Below, in pieces: positions 35,401 to 62,700 of a stretch of 64,000 nt of DNA (position 1 is the first letter of the stretch; each line of letters starts with the position of its first letter). Origin of the DNA: Acestrorhynchus altus (Eukaryota > Chordata > Actinopteri > Characiformes > Acestrorhynchidae); NCBI GenBank assembly GCA_034509495.1, contig CM067506.1:18343853-18407852 (forward strand). The letters run 5' to 3'. Both the position numbers and the translations under genes were made by a program. The notes beneath the pieces are model-generated. The model worked only from the letters and a program-made list of their open reading frames with translations. It was not told the DNA's origin and searched no databases.

Positions 35401-36130
35401 TGTGAGCTGTTTAAGGAGTCGCAGTGCAGTGTTTGGTGTGGATTGCTGGGTGAAGGTTGTGTGGGGAATCAGGAGCAGACGTTAGTGGTAGAACAGCGGC
35501 TCCAGGCGATGTTACTGCTGAGAAACGTGTGCGTGTGGTTGAGTCTGTCAGGTGACTACGGGTCAGGTGACTGCGGGTCAGCTGATTGTGGACTGGACGG
35601 TCGGGACACTGATGAGGAGGCTGTCAGTCACCGGACCTGCTGGATTCATGAGCTGTTGGAGAAGAGCAGCTCAGTAAACTTCTGTGAGGTAAAGAACCCG
35701 TGAGGAGCAGAGGGAGTTGGAGAGTGAGGTGCAGAGTGAGGCGGAGAGTGAGGCGGAGAGTGAGGCGGAGAGTGAGGTGCAGAGTGAGACGGAGAGTGAG
35801 GAGCAGAGTGAGACGGAGAGTAAGGAGCAGAGTGAGGCATAGAGTGAGAGGTGAGGAGTGAGTGGAGAGTAAGAGGTGAGGAGTGAGTGGAGAGTGAGAA
35901 CATACGGGAGCTCTGGTCAGCTTTAGCCTCGGTTGCTAAGTGAAGAAACTGAAAGAGTGACCCCGCGCAGTGTTAAAGTGTGAGACTGAGATGTGTAATG
36001 TGCTTTGCGCTCTGAGAGCAGAGTGACAGAGATAACAGCCCGCTAACAGAGCTGTAACCAAGCTCAGCCTGTTAGCTCCTTAGCTTAGCCCTGTTAGCAG
36101 TGCATGCTAACTGACTGAACTACAGCCTCT
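35386..36130 (+). promoter_or_regulatory. Probable washc2 promoter / 5' UTR region
   Basis: Moderately GC-rich sequence with CpGs between the satellite and the washc2 coding exons. washc2 coding exon 1 starts at an acceptor (37873), so an upstream leader exon is needed. An open frame at 35386-35703 (105 codons) shows no domain that I recognise. A 12-base tandem repeat (GAGTGAGGCGGA variants) lies at 35720-35890. Confidence 0.4.
35720..35890. repeat. 12-bp tandem repeat (GAGTGAGGCGGA type)
   Basis: About 14 units of a 12-base purine-rich motif with single-base variants (GCGGAG/GTGCAG/GACGGAG). Twelve is a multiple of three, so the minus strand reads as Ser-Pro-His-Ser-Ala-Pro-type repeats by chance. 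Confidence 0.85.
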
Positions 36131-36535
36131 CAGTGTGTACCTGTCCGTCTTTAACCTCAGAGCCCTGAACTACAGACTGTACCTGTCTGTCTGTAACCTC
36201 GGAGCCCTGAACTACAGTCTGTACCTGTCCGTCTGTAACCTCAGAGCCCTGAACTACAGCCTGTACCTGTCCGTCTGTAACCTCAGAGCCCTGAACTACA
36301 GCCTGTACCTGTCTGTCTGTAACCTCAGAGCCCTGGACTACAGCCTGTACCTGTCTGTCTGTAACCTCAGAGCCCTGGACTACAGCCTGTACCTGTCTGT
36401 CTGTAACCTCAGAGCCCTGAACTACAGCCTGTACCTGTCTGTCTGTAACCTCAGAGCCCTGAACTACAGCCTCTCAGTCTGTACCTGTCTGTCTGTAACC
36501 TCAGAGCCCTGAACTACCTGTCTGTTTATGAACTG
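36130..36535 (+). repeat. 42-bp tandem repeat with an open 14-codon frame
   Basis: Nine or so copies of a 42-base unit (core AACCTCAGAGCCCTGAACTA). Because 42 is divisible by three, the plus strand stays open from 36135 to 36512 and would read a 14-residue repeat, YLSVCNLRALNYSL. There is no sign of an exon, and it lies in the presumed washc2 5' UTR or first intron. Confidence 0.9.
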
Positions 36536-36642
36536 TGTGGAGTGGTGTGGACTAAGTTTTTAGGTCCTCATCACCTGAAACCCTTTTCTTAACCCGCTTC
36601 AGGACATCTGCTCATCAACCCAACACCAAGCCTTCTCTGAGG

Positions 36643-36971
36643 CAGTGTTTCTCAGTTGTCCTAGAGGCACCCCATACCCTGCTCCTAACCCCTATCCTAG
36701 CCCCTTCCTGCTCCTACCACACCTCACTTACTTACATTTAAGTTACTCATATTTCAGAGGTGGGTCAGAGTAGTGTTAACACACCATAGTTGCCCAGACC
36801 ACATGGTGTGGTGGCTCACCATTACTTGTTGTGCCACACCGACCACTGGTGATTTGATTAATCTGATTCAACTAATCAGATCATCAACACACCCTTCAGA
36901 GCTGCATGGGGTGTGTGTTAAAGTTAAAGGGGTTGCAGGTGTGCCTTCAGGATCAGGGTTTAGATCCGCTG
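36643..36971. mobile_element. hAT-type non-autonomous element, copy 1
   Basis: Begins CAGTGTTTCTCAGTTGTCCT and ends with the approximate inverse (GGATCAGGGTTTAGATCCGCTG). The interior carries the 'gattcaactaatcag' and 'gggtgtgtgttaaa' blocks also found in the copies at 43889 and 46731. CAGTG..TTCTCAACC termini are typical of hAT/Charlie-like elements. Confidence 0.6.
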
Positions 36972-36979
36972 TTTTAGGA

Positions 36980-37870
36980 TGCATTTGCCATTTTATTAAT
37001 TAATAATTTTTTTTTGTGCAATATTATAAACATATTTTAAACTGTTTACCACAAGATGTTTCATATATATTTGTTGTCAATGTCACTGCCATGTCAGAAG
37101 AATTTAACATGTATATATTTCAGTGTTTATCTGTTTATTCTTTTCTATAAATGGCTCCAACTGTAATAAATGCAATTTCCTTCTGGGATTAATCAAGTAT
37201 TTCTGATTCTGATTCTGAAGTTGGAGTAGTGGTACAGTGTTCTCTAAAGTGATTGTGCTCCTTCAGATACCTGGTTGGTTTCGCATAGTGGGTACAGCAA
37301 TATCTTCCCCATAGCTCACTGGGGTTCATTGCCTAGACCAGGCAGATTTACCACATTACACCAATTAAGGGACTAAATCATACTATAGTTACCTTGGTTA
37401 ACATATTCACACTGGCTGCATTAGTGTAGTGTGGTTTGGGTAACTGCATTGCCCTCTCCATTATGTACTGGAGTTTGATTCCCAAGCCAGGCAAGCAAGA
37501 CACTCCAATATGAATAATTTGAAAAGACTCCAAACACTACATTTATTTATGTATCTAGCATGATTGAAATGTAAGTAGCCCTTGATGTAAATGTAAATAC
37601 TTTCATTTACTGATCAAGAGGTTGGCAAACTCCCAATGAATACCCTTGTTTTAGGAAGAAATACTGAATGAAAGCACTATTATGGACATTTACTTTTTGT
37701 AAATATTAAATATTTAAATGGAGTGTTTCTTGAGAAAAACATTTTAAGCACACACAACAAAATGTATTGCTAGGTTAAGTAATAGTAGTAGGTTAAGTTG
37801 CTGTTGTTGTTTACTAGAAATACTTGATGCTTGTAAACTAATTAAGGTTAAGCTATATATTCTGTTGTGA
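36980..37870. other. Presumed washc2 first intron, no feature recognised
   Basis: AT-rich non-coding sequence ending at the acceptor of washc2 coding exon 1. Confidence 0.45.
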
Positions 37871-37893
37871 CAGATAACCCTTTGGTTACACCA

Positions 37894-53933
<16,040 letters not shown>

Positions 53934-54931
53934 GTGGAAAGAAGCCAAGCTGTGCCTTTCCTTGATAAAATGATAGCGATCTCTTCAGAACAGAAAGCAG
54001 GACTTGAAAGTACAAGTGATTCAGCTAAGGCAGCCATTTTCAGGTAATGTTTCCCTTTAATCCTGTTTATGTTAAAGCTTAATATTAGGGGTGAAAATCT
54101 AAAATATTAAAAATGACTTGACTTTATTACAGTATCTAGAGAGCAATTCACTGGACCATTTCAAATAATTCAATTAGATAATTTAAAAACAAATCCAGAA
54201 TAACTTAAAAGTTGAATGCACAAATGTGTCTATTTATATAGTGATGGGATATAGGCATCAATAAAATGGCATTAGTGTAAATCAACAATCAATTTTTGTT
54301 TACTTATTTAAACATATTTAAAAATAGCATGAAGTCCCTTTTGCAGAAATTTTCCAATTTTCCATTTACATCCATTATGGTGTAGAGTGCATTCTGTTGG
54401 ACAGAAAATACACAGTATTAGGACTGTACAAAAGAAATCTAAAAAAATCCATTTATTTTACATAACAAGAGATTCAAAGCAACAGGTGAACTTTGCAAAC
54501 TCTACTTCCATCTGAATAAAGTTTGCCAGCCAGTAGCTCTGCAGCTCTGTTTGTGTGACCTGTGGTGCACTCTGAACTGTGTGCATGGTAGCTGGGATTA
54601 GCTGGTAATTATCTTTTCTTCAGTGATATTAGCAGATTTGATAGCATGTTTCCTCAGATGTGAAACTGCTGAACCAACATGGAGGACTGTTAACAGAGCT
54701 GATTCTGGCCATAGTTTGTTATTGACTATTTGAAATGTCTTGACAGGATGAAAAGGAACCCCCATACAGCTCTTAAAACCAAAAGAAGCATGGATACAGG
54801 CTTGTTTGATGATGATGTTGACATTTTTGCTGACTTGACTCCCGCCAGATCAAAGGAAAAGTGAAGAAATTGGAAACTATCGATATTTGATGATGAAATG
54901 GGTGAGTTACTCCTATGGTGAATACTAACCA

Positions 54932-54933
<2 letters not shown>

Positions 54934-55004
<71 letters not shown>
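54934..55004. repeat. (CA)n microsatellite in the last washc2 intron
   Basis: About 35 uninterrupted AC units. Confidence 0.95.
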
Positions 55005-55010
<6 letters not shown>

Positions 55011-55249
55011 AGACAGAGTAAATATTCACTGCTGTTTCTGCTTTTCATAGATGATATTTTTATAATAAACCACAAAATATGCTTATTTACATCCTCAAGT
55101 CTAAAAACCCAGCTCAGCAGAAGAATCAGTTGAAGTATTTTTGATGATCCCTTGGCGTGTTTGGTGGAAACTAAACTCTTAAATCCTCCATTTGTACAAA
55201 TGTGTGAGAGCTGTTTATTAATTCACAGAGACTAGAACATACTGTATTA

Positions 55250-56755
55250 ACACTATTGCATAGATAATTTATAATTCTGGAACATTATCCTCATGAAAAA
55301 TGAATGGAAAAGATGAACTTCTAAAGCAGCATCCTAAACCCATTTCTCATCAGTAGGTTATATAGCTGCCACAAAGTGCTATTCATGTGGCTTTTTGTAT
55401 TTTATTTTTTGCATAGCACTTTACATTTAGAGATTGTGTGTGCATCATAAATCAGATTGTGATTGTGATACATTTCTCTGGTAGTCAACTGTAGGATTAA
55501 TTTGCATTCTGTAGCATCAGTTTGTATATATAATTCTTAACAATTGTCTTACTAGTGCTCTGTCTTGATGCTGTTTTAAAAGTTTTTTTGTGTTGCATGT
55601 AGATGTTTTACAAAAAGAAAATATATTTTATGAAATTTACATAATGAGTGGAATTATTTTCTTTTCATAATCTCTAGAGACAGATTATTGTAATGGGTTT
55701 ATATTCTTTTAGAAACATTGAATGCAACAAAAGTATGACAAAGTTGAGTTGATTTTCAAACTGCATGCCATGTGGTAGCAATTAACAACAACAATAACTG
55801 TAGGGCAATATGCTGCAAAGAGTAACCACTTGGTCTAAAGGGCAATAAATGTGAATGTTGTACACCACATACCCATGATGTGTTGCATCATAGCATATTT
55901 GGCAATTTCTTTAAGATTTAGGCCATATCAGTACTTTTATACAGTTCAAATGAACCCTTTTCCAGGTTTGTTTGGCCTTTGGAAATACTGGTATTACACA
56001 ACATGAAAACATTCCTCTATCACTAGCCTGTCTCTGTCTCACTGTTGACTGATTCGGTTACTGATGTACATATTTTGCTCAATGTACTGAGGAACATCAC
56101 AATGAGTGCAAGCAAGTCATTTAAAATGTTGCCTCATTATAAACTGTAAACATTCTTAGCAGGTTTGAAAAGCACCATATGGGTAGTTGCAAGCTGTGAA
56201 GTAAATTAGAATAAGTTTAGCTTTTCCTTTACTTAGAACCTGAGAGCTGCACTTTGTGGGCAGATACATGCAGTTTTCTAGGCTTCAGCATACAGTAACC
56301 TACAGACCTAGCAAACTAAAAGACCCCATATAACCATGACTGGAAATCAGCTAAAATCCACTCATTTCTTACTGAATTAAATTCCAGGTTAAGTGGAAAA
56401 ATGAGCCTTCCTGTGCATGTTTATTGCTCAACCTGCATGCATCCAGTGATAGGGGGTGGAGCTAATGTCAGATTATAGAGGAAAACAAGGAAGCACCAGA
56501 TAAAAGTCCTGAGATGGAAATGCACACACCTACACCTAAAATAATATGTAATAATAATAATATAATAATAATAATTAATAAAGGACATTCAATTATTATT
56601 GTGTTGTTTTTTGGACCACAGTCAAAGTATTTTGAAAGAACGTCTTCAAAATCAATCAATTTTAATAATTACTATTAAATTATTAAATATTGCATTGTCA
56701 ACCGATTTCTCTCCTGAAACTAACATCTAACATCCTCTAAATACTGTAGTGACAT
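55250..56755. other. Intergenic DNA between washc2 and zfand4
   Basis: AT-rich, no exon candidates. A short (AAT)n-like patch lies at 56545-56582. No sign of marchf8, which lies between ALOX5 and ZFAND4 in human. Confidence 0.45.
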
Positions 56756-56759
56756 GCTG

Positions 56760-57240
56760 AGGGGCAGGGGGTCCTATGAAACCTGGCTACGCGGGCTGTA
56801 GGGTTGGAGGTGGTAGAGTCGTGTTCACGGCGTGAGCTGTTGTTAGAAACGAGAGCGAACATCCGGGAGACGCTCCAGTGCGACCCGACAGCTGTTCGCC
56901 CCGCCCCCCCTGCGCTCCTACTGGACAGCAGCGTCCCTTTAACAAACAGGCGCGGCCGTCATTCGTTCGCTCTCCTGTCAATCACGGACAGAGTCTGAGT
57001 ACGCCAAGCCTGCTTCCACTGCGCCCGTCTCCGGAGACCCGAGAGAGCTTCTGAAGAGAAGAGGCCCTGGACCCCCAGCAGGGAGAGGAACAATGGTGCC
57101 TACTAATGCTGCATTGTGAGCTGCACTCACGGTGCTCCGCGTCTCGTGGAAAGGGCGCCAGGAGGAGCCTCAGCCGCCAGGCGTCGTTGGCACTGGATGC
57201 TGGCAACGTTGAGATTACAGCAGAAACACTTCAGCTCCGC
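56760..57240 (+). promoter_or_regulatory. GC-rich CpG region, probable zfand4 promoter and leader exon
   Basis: CpG-dense sequence (CGCGGCCG, CCCGCCCC, GCGTCTCG words), standing out from AT-rich flanks, about 2.3-2.8 kb upstream of the zfand4 start codon. A candidate donor (CATT|GTGAGC) is near 57115. That coding exon begins at an acceptor, so an upstream untranslated exon is expected. Confidence 0.5.
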
Positions 57241-58137
57241 TCCGCTTTGTGTGTGTGTGTGTGTGTGTGTGGGGCTTTTAGGTGTGTGTGGGTGTGTGTG
57301 AGGGGCTTTTAGGTGTGTGTGGGTGTGTGTGAGGGGCTTTTAGGTGTGTGTGGGTGTGTGTGAGGGGCTTTTAGGTGTGTGTGGGTGTGTGTGAGGGGCT
57401 TTTAGGTGTGTGTGGGTGTGTGTGAGGGGCTTTTAGGTGTGTGTGGGTGTGTGTGAGGGGCTTTTAGGTGTGTGTGGGTGTGTGTGAGGGGCTTTTAGGT
57501 GTGTGTGGGTGTGTGTGAGGGGCTTTTAGGTGTGTGTGGGTGTGTGTGAGGGGCTTTTAGGTGTGTGTGGGTGTGTGTGAGGGGCTTTTAGGTGTGTGTG
57601 GGTGTGTGTGAGGGGCTTTTAGGTGTGTGTGGGTGTGTGTGAGGGGCTTTTAGGTGTGTGTGGGTGTGTGTGAGGGGCTTTTAGGTGTGTGTGGGTGTGT
57701 GTGAGGGGCTTTTAGGTGTGTGTGGGTGTGTGTGAGGGGCTTTTAGGTGTGTGTGGGTGTGTGTGAGGGGCTTTTAGGTGTGTGTGGGTGTGTGTGAGGG
57801 GCTTTTAGGTGTGTGTGGGTGTGTGTGAGGGGCTTTTAGGTGTGTGTGGGTGTGTGTGAGGGGCTTTTAGGTGTGTGTGGGTGTGTGTGAGGGGCTTTTA
57901 GGTGTGTGTGGGTGTGTGTGTTGGGCTTTTAGGGCTTTGTGTGTGTATGTGTGTGAGGGGCTTTTAGGGCTGTGTGTGAGGGGCTTTTAGGGCTGTGTGT
58001 GTGTGTGTGTGTGTTGGGCTTTTAGGTGTGTGTGTGTTGGGCTTTTAGGTGTGTGTGTGTTGGGCTTTTAGGTGTGTGTGTGTTGGGCTTTTAGGGCTGT
58101 GTGTGTGTTGGGCTTTTAGGGCTGTGTGGGTGTTGGG

Positions 58138-58172
<35 letters not shown>
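57240..58172 (+). repeat. Highly homogeneous 31-bp minisatellite followed by degenerate variants and (GT)n
   Basis: The unit GTGTGTGTGGGTGTGTGTGA + GGGGCTTTTAG is repeated with a 31-base period more than 20 times from about 57275 to 57920, and I saw no differences between these copies. From 57920 to 58140 come shortened variants with TTGGGCTTTTAG, and a pure (GT)n closes the array at about 58142-58173. It occupies the presumed first intron of zfand4. Confidence 0.95.
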
Positions 58173-58176
<4 letters not shown>

Positions 58177-58179
58177 ACT

Positions 58180-59428
58180 GTCTGAAACCCCCAGGTCCCA
58201 GTTTGGTTTGTGTTGGCTGCTCTCGGCTCTCCTGACGTGTCCCCTCAGTCACAGAGCACAAAGCCCACCACTCGCACTGGGCTGCTCCTCAAAGTTACTT
58301 CAAAGTCAAACCATAGATATCACTCCTCTGTAATTTCAGAAATCAATTTGAACAAAATTCATTTTTTGTTTATTTTGGTCACCATTGTTGTTTAAATTCC
58401 CTTTTTAGCTACAATTGCCAGAATTACACTCTTCTAACCTTTCATTTCTGTCAGCGCAGATTACTCCCTCTGTTTAAGGGCGTTCTCTCCCTCTCTTCAG
58501 CATAGAGCTTTTAATCTTCTGCTGTTCTTTTTAGTTGTACTGTCCCACAACTAAACACTCGTTTAAGAGTCCCCTTATTCATTAGACATCAACCAATTTA
58601 TTAAGTGACTAATCCTCATGTTTGTGTTGTGTAACTCTTTCATTCAGAGTGTTACAAACAGGCAAGTGGTTGTGAATGTTTAATGAAGGTTACGAGTCTT
58701 AACCACACCTGTGCATGACTAGTCTGATTGCTGATATGCTCTGGTTTCCTCTGTTTACAGATTAAAAACGGTTTTGGTGCTTTTATCGCGCTTCTTGCTT
58801 TCCTGCTTATAAGGGTAATTCCTGCCCCCTCAGCAGTTGTAGCAGATTTAGTTTATTGTGCTGAACTTTGGATATCAATTATTAAATGCATCCACATTTT
58901 TATGGAGATTGTGATTGAGGACCTAAAAAATAACAGAACTGTCAGTGTATGTCGATGGCATGCGTGAAAGTTTTGCTGGCATATCAGTAACAGGGCTGGG
59001 TGATGGCACTAAATATTAATATCTGGATTTAAACAGGGCAAAATATGAGGTGAGGCAAGATACCACTTTTTGAAATAACCTGTGTTAATCTTGTGGAAAC
59101 CCTTTTTTCTGCTCCTTCGCTCTTTGTTGTCTCACACTTGATGTGTATAAAGAAGAAAAGATGATCAAATTTCAATGATGAAATATAGTTAAAGTGACAG
59201 GGTTTCAAGGTGTACTCATTTATTTCCCCCCACATTCTATTTTTCACATTGTGTATCGTATCGTGTATATATCACCCTTCAGCTACAATATATTGGATAT
59301 GATTTTTTTGTCCAGCCCTGATCAGTAATCACGTACACTTTACTTTTAACTGATTATGAACAGAATTGTATAAATCAATGGTCTGCCTGCTGTGTTGCAC
59401 AGCTCACACAGTGTCCGTTCTTTTCCAG
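58180..59428 (+). other. Presumed zfand4 intron, no exon recognised
   Basis: AT-rich sequence without a convincing coding frame. An open frame at 58728-58967 has hydrophobic stretches but no splice or family support. Confidence 0.4.
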
Positions 59429-59555
59429 AATGTAGGCCTATGTGAGGGCATGATGAGTGGCCTCGAGGACGGTGGTGAGTCCACAGCCCTTGCTCCTCCA
59501 CCTTGGGCAGGTTCAGTCTCGCTGTCTCTCTGAGTACCTGCTTCTCCACACAAGC

Positions 59556-59739
59556 ATGGCAGACAAGCGCGAGCCGCCGTTCTTCAATGATGATAACTTT
59601 GGACTTGTCCACTACAAGCTGCCCTTCTATGAAACCATGGAGCTGTTCATAGAGACTCTGACTGGGACCTGCTTCCAGCTGCGGGTTTCTCCTTTTGAGA
59701 CGGTCATCTCAGTCAAAGCCAAGATTCAGAGACTGGAGG
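59556..59739 (+). CDS. zfand4: ZFAND4, first coding exon (partial gene)
   Basis: Sixty-one codons plus one base, starting at the ATG at 59556 and ending at donor GGAGG|GTACGT. The exon itself begins at the acceptor TTTCCAG at 59428, so 59429-59555 is 5' UTR. The product begins MADKREPPFFNDDN and reads METLT-type ubiquitin-like sequence (MELFIETLTGTCFQLRVSP, ISVKAKIQRLEG), which matches the N-terminal ubiquitin-like domain of ZFAND4 (ANUBL1). The full protein also carries a C-terminal AN1 zinc finger, and all its further exons lie beyond the right edge. The biochemical role of the family is poorly known. Position next to washc2 agrees with human 10q11. Confidence 0.92.
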
Positions 59740-62700
59740 GTACGTTTGCTTTTTTGAAATAATCTTCAATATCGCTGTCGTCTCACATGCCTGTTTTATT
59801 GTGATGTCGGAACTTTGCCATTAGGTGACACTGTAAGGCATCATGGTAGAACACACTTATCCAGCTTACATAATACATTTTAAATCATTAATCCTCCACT
59901 AAGAATGATTATTTACAGACAAACAGTGGGATGTTCTTATTTTGAGACAAATCCCAATATTAATCAAATAAACAGTACGTTGTGCTGCAGTTAGAGCTGT
60001 CTGAAACTGCCCCAAAACTGAAGTAATAGCCTTGCTCCAGATAGGCTGTATTTAGGGCAGCAGAATATATTGTTTGTCGATCATTACTGCAGTATTGGTC
60101 TAATAGGGGGCCCTATACAATATTCATCTGAATATTGTATAATAATCACCTCGGTCATGCAAAAATATTTGATTCTCCAAAATGTCACCTTCACAAGAGA
60201 AGGAAGTTCTCTAAAGATCTAAGTTACTTTCAGTGGAAGTCAAGATAGAAAGGTTTTGGAGCATTCCTATTGGTCCATTCATCATTAAATTTTGACACAA
60301 GGTAAAGTGCAACTGCCAAATTCAAAGCTGAATATAAATTCTTTCATTTTGTGTATGTCTGTAGCAATTTCTGTATATTGCAAAGCACATAATATTGAGG
60401 CACTAGATGTCCACAAATATTTGGACATAACTCCAAATGAATGAATTCAACTACCAAGCTCCAAAATCTAGTAGAAAACCTCCCCCGGATTGTTGAGGCA
60501 GTAATTTCAACAAAAGCAGGAAAAACTCTTTAATGCACATGATTTTGGATGAAACTATAAATGAACAGGTGTCCCAGTACTTTTGGCCATATAGTGTATG
60601 TGACAGTAAGAGTGTTGAGGCTGATAAAAATGACTTTAGAAACAGAAACGTTCAACAGATGGGTGGTGATCTCTGAGTAATTGCACTTTTTGAACAGAGA
60701 CACTTGTCTGGTACATTTTTCTAATTTCACAAATGGCCAAAAATGGAGAAGGAGAGCAAATCTATTCTCTTCCTGTCTTTCAAAGCTGTTAGTATTACTC
60801 AGTTACTAACACTGCTGCCAAAACGGCCGCTATCTCTCAGAAGCTCACATTAAATTTTTTGAACGGAATGAGTTCTCGAAAACGTGCTCTAAAAAACTCT
60901 TGTGAAATAGGACTTTTTCTCTGAGCGTTCTTTGAGCACAGTTTCATTTACTTTGGTGATGTGCCTCTACTGTCTCTGCTAAAAGGAGATAAGTGTCTCT
61001 CTGAGGCTGAACACACTGAGCTTACTCCAGTAAGCCTGAAGTTTCATTTGAATGTTTTGTTAAGTCTCATATAGTTAATGAGTTGGTGTGCTGTGTTTTG
61101 TGTTGCTGACTGACACCATCCACTTCACTTGTGAGTATGAATGAATGTCTTTTGTGTGTGAGCCTGGGGTTGCTGTTCCATAAAACATGCAGCTCTATAA
61201 ACATGCCAGTTGCGTTGCATGGAGCTCTGCCTGTCTACCTCATGTGTTGATTGCTTTTGAGGTGTTAACCAACACACATCAAGCTGGCTGCTATGAGACT
61301 GAACTTAGCTAGGCTCTCTCCTGCTGATGACACATGACTTTATGTGCTCTACTGTTTAGTGCAGGTTAGATTTAATAGATTTTCTTTCTAAATTTCTTCC
61401 AAATTAATTTTCTATACCTTGATCCTATGAGTTTTGGAATGTTGAAGGCTAAGCACATGCTTCTAGTGTCTAAAAATCTTTGGATGCACGTCTGTCGAAA
61501 GTGACACGTAACCCCTCCTCCACAGAACCAGTTTCTGAAACATTATTCTGCTATATATAAGAAACCGGGGTTACACTTAGGAATTAAGAGGTTGACAGCC
61601 TTGGCGGAAGACGCTGTGTGCAGAACCTGCATCAAAGATAGCCAGGATATCCAGGCAGTAAATCCACTTCGCTTCTACTCTGTAAGATGAATGATGGTGG
61701 TCTGGGAGAAGGGGGAAGGTCTATCATATAAGTAGATAAGTCTAGCTCTGCCTCTGCTCTTTAATGGTTGCAAATTTTAATACATGTTGGACAAATATTT
61801 ATTTTTTTAGAACAAAAGAAAATAAGACCATGTCGTCCATATTTTCTTGACTAGTTGCATTAGTCAGTTTAGGCATGTGCTGGTGAGTATTGCGCTGATT
61901 GATATGAAGGGCCCTCCTACCCACTGGACTCCCCACCATAGATGACTGTAGCTTTACTGGGAATGATCTGATGATCATACTACTGGATAGTACACTCACT
62001 CAGAAGCCCGTTATTGCATTTTACAGTAACCAGAGAGAAAGGAGTTCGGACCAAAGAAAATCATTACTATCCAGTTTCTAAAGAAAAATGTATTGATACA
62101 GATGTCACTGACTACGCTTAGCAAATATTTTTAAACATTGTATTAGCTTTGTTTTGAGCATTTTTACAGATCCCTGCAGATCCTTTCTTATTCTATTGGA
62201 GCTCAGTGTAGGACTCTGCTACAAATCAGATTATTGCTTACTGTTACCCTAGATTAACGCTTATTTTGTGTAAAGATCCTCACCATAAACTCACTTTTAA
62301 TTAGTTATTATTATTAATGGTCTTGTAATTTTCAAAGAAGGCTTAATATCTTCACTCCTGCTCTGCGATTGATCAGATTAAAACATAAATTGTTATGCAG
62401 TGGTCAGCCCAGGCTTTGCGAGACTGATGCTTTGATGTTTTAATGATCCCATTGAAACTCGTCTTTAACTGGACTTGATTACGCACTTGCTTGAATATTT
62501 TATCTCCTAATTCCACTCTTTCTAACTAATCTCAGATCCTTTGTGGAGCAAAACATCTCAGGTTAGCTGGAAAAAAGGTCTCCTGTTTGGACATGATGAG
62601 GATAGAACTGCCTCACATTCAACAGTCAATAAAGTAAATTGTGAAAAAGCTGGGAAGTCAATGCAGCCTGTGTTTTAAAGTCTGTCTTCTTTTTCAATAA

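Noticed and set aside
35646..35903. Minus-strand frame of His-Ser-Pro repeats
   Set aside because: Shadow of the 12-bp tandem repeat.
54726..55133. Frames reading Val-Cys or His-Thr repeats
   Set aside because: Translations of the (CA)n microsatellite on the two strands.
58728..58967. 79-codon open frame with a hydrophobic segment as a zfand4 exon
   Set aside because: It does not resemble ZFAND4, and the coding start at 59556 already matches the family N-terminus.
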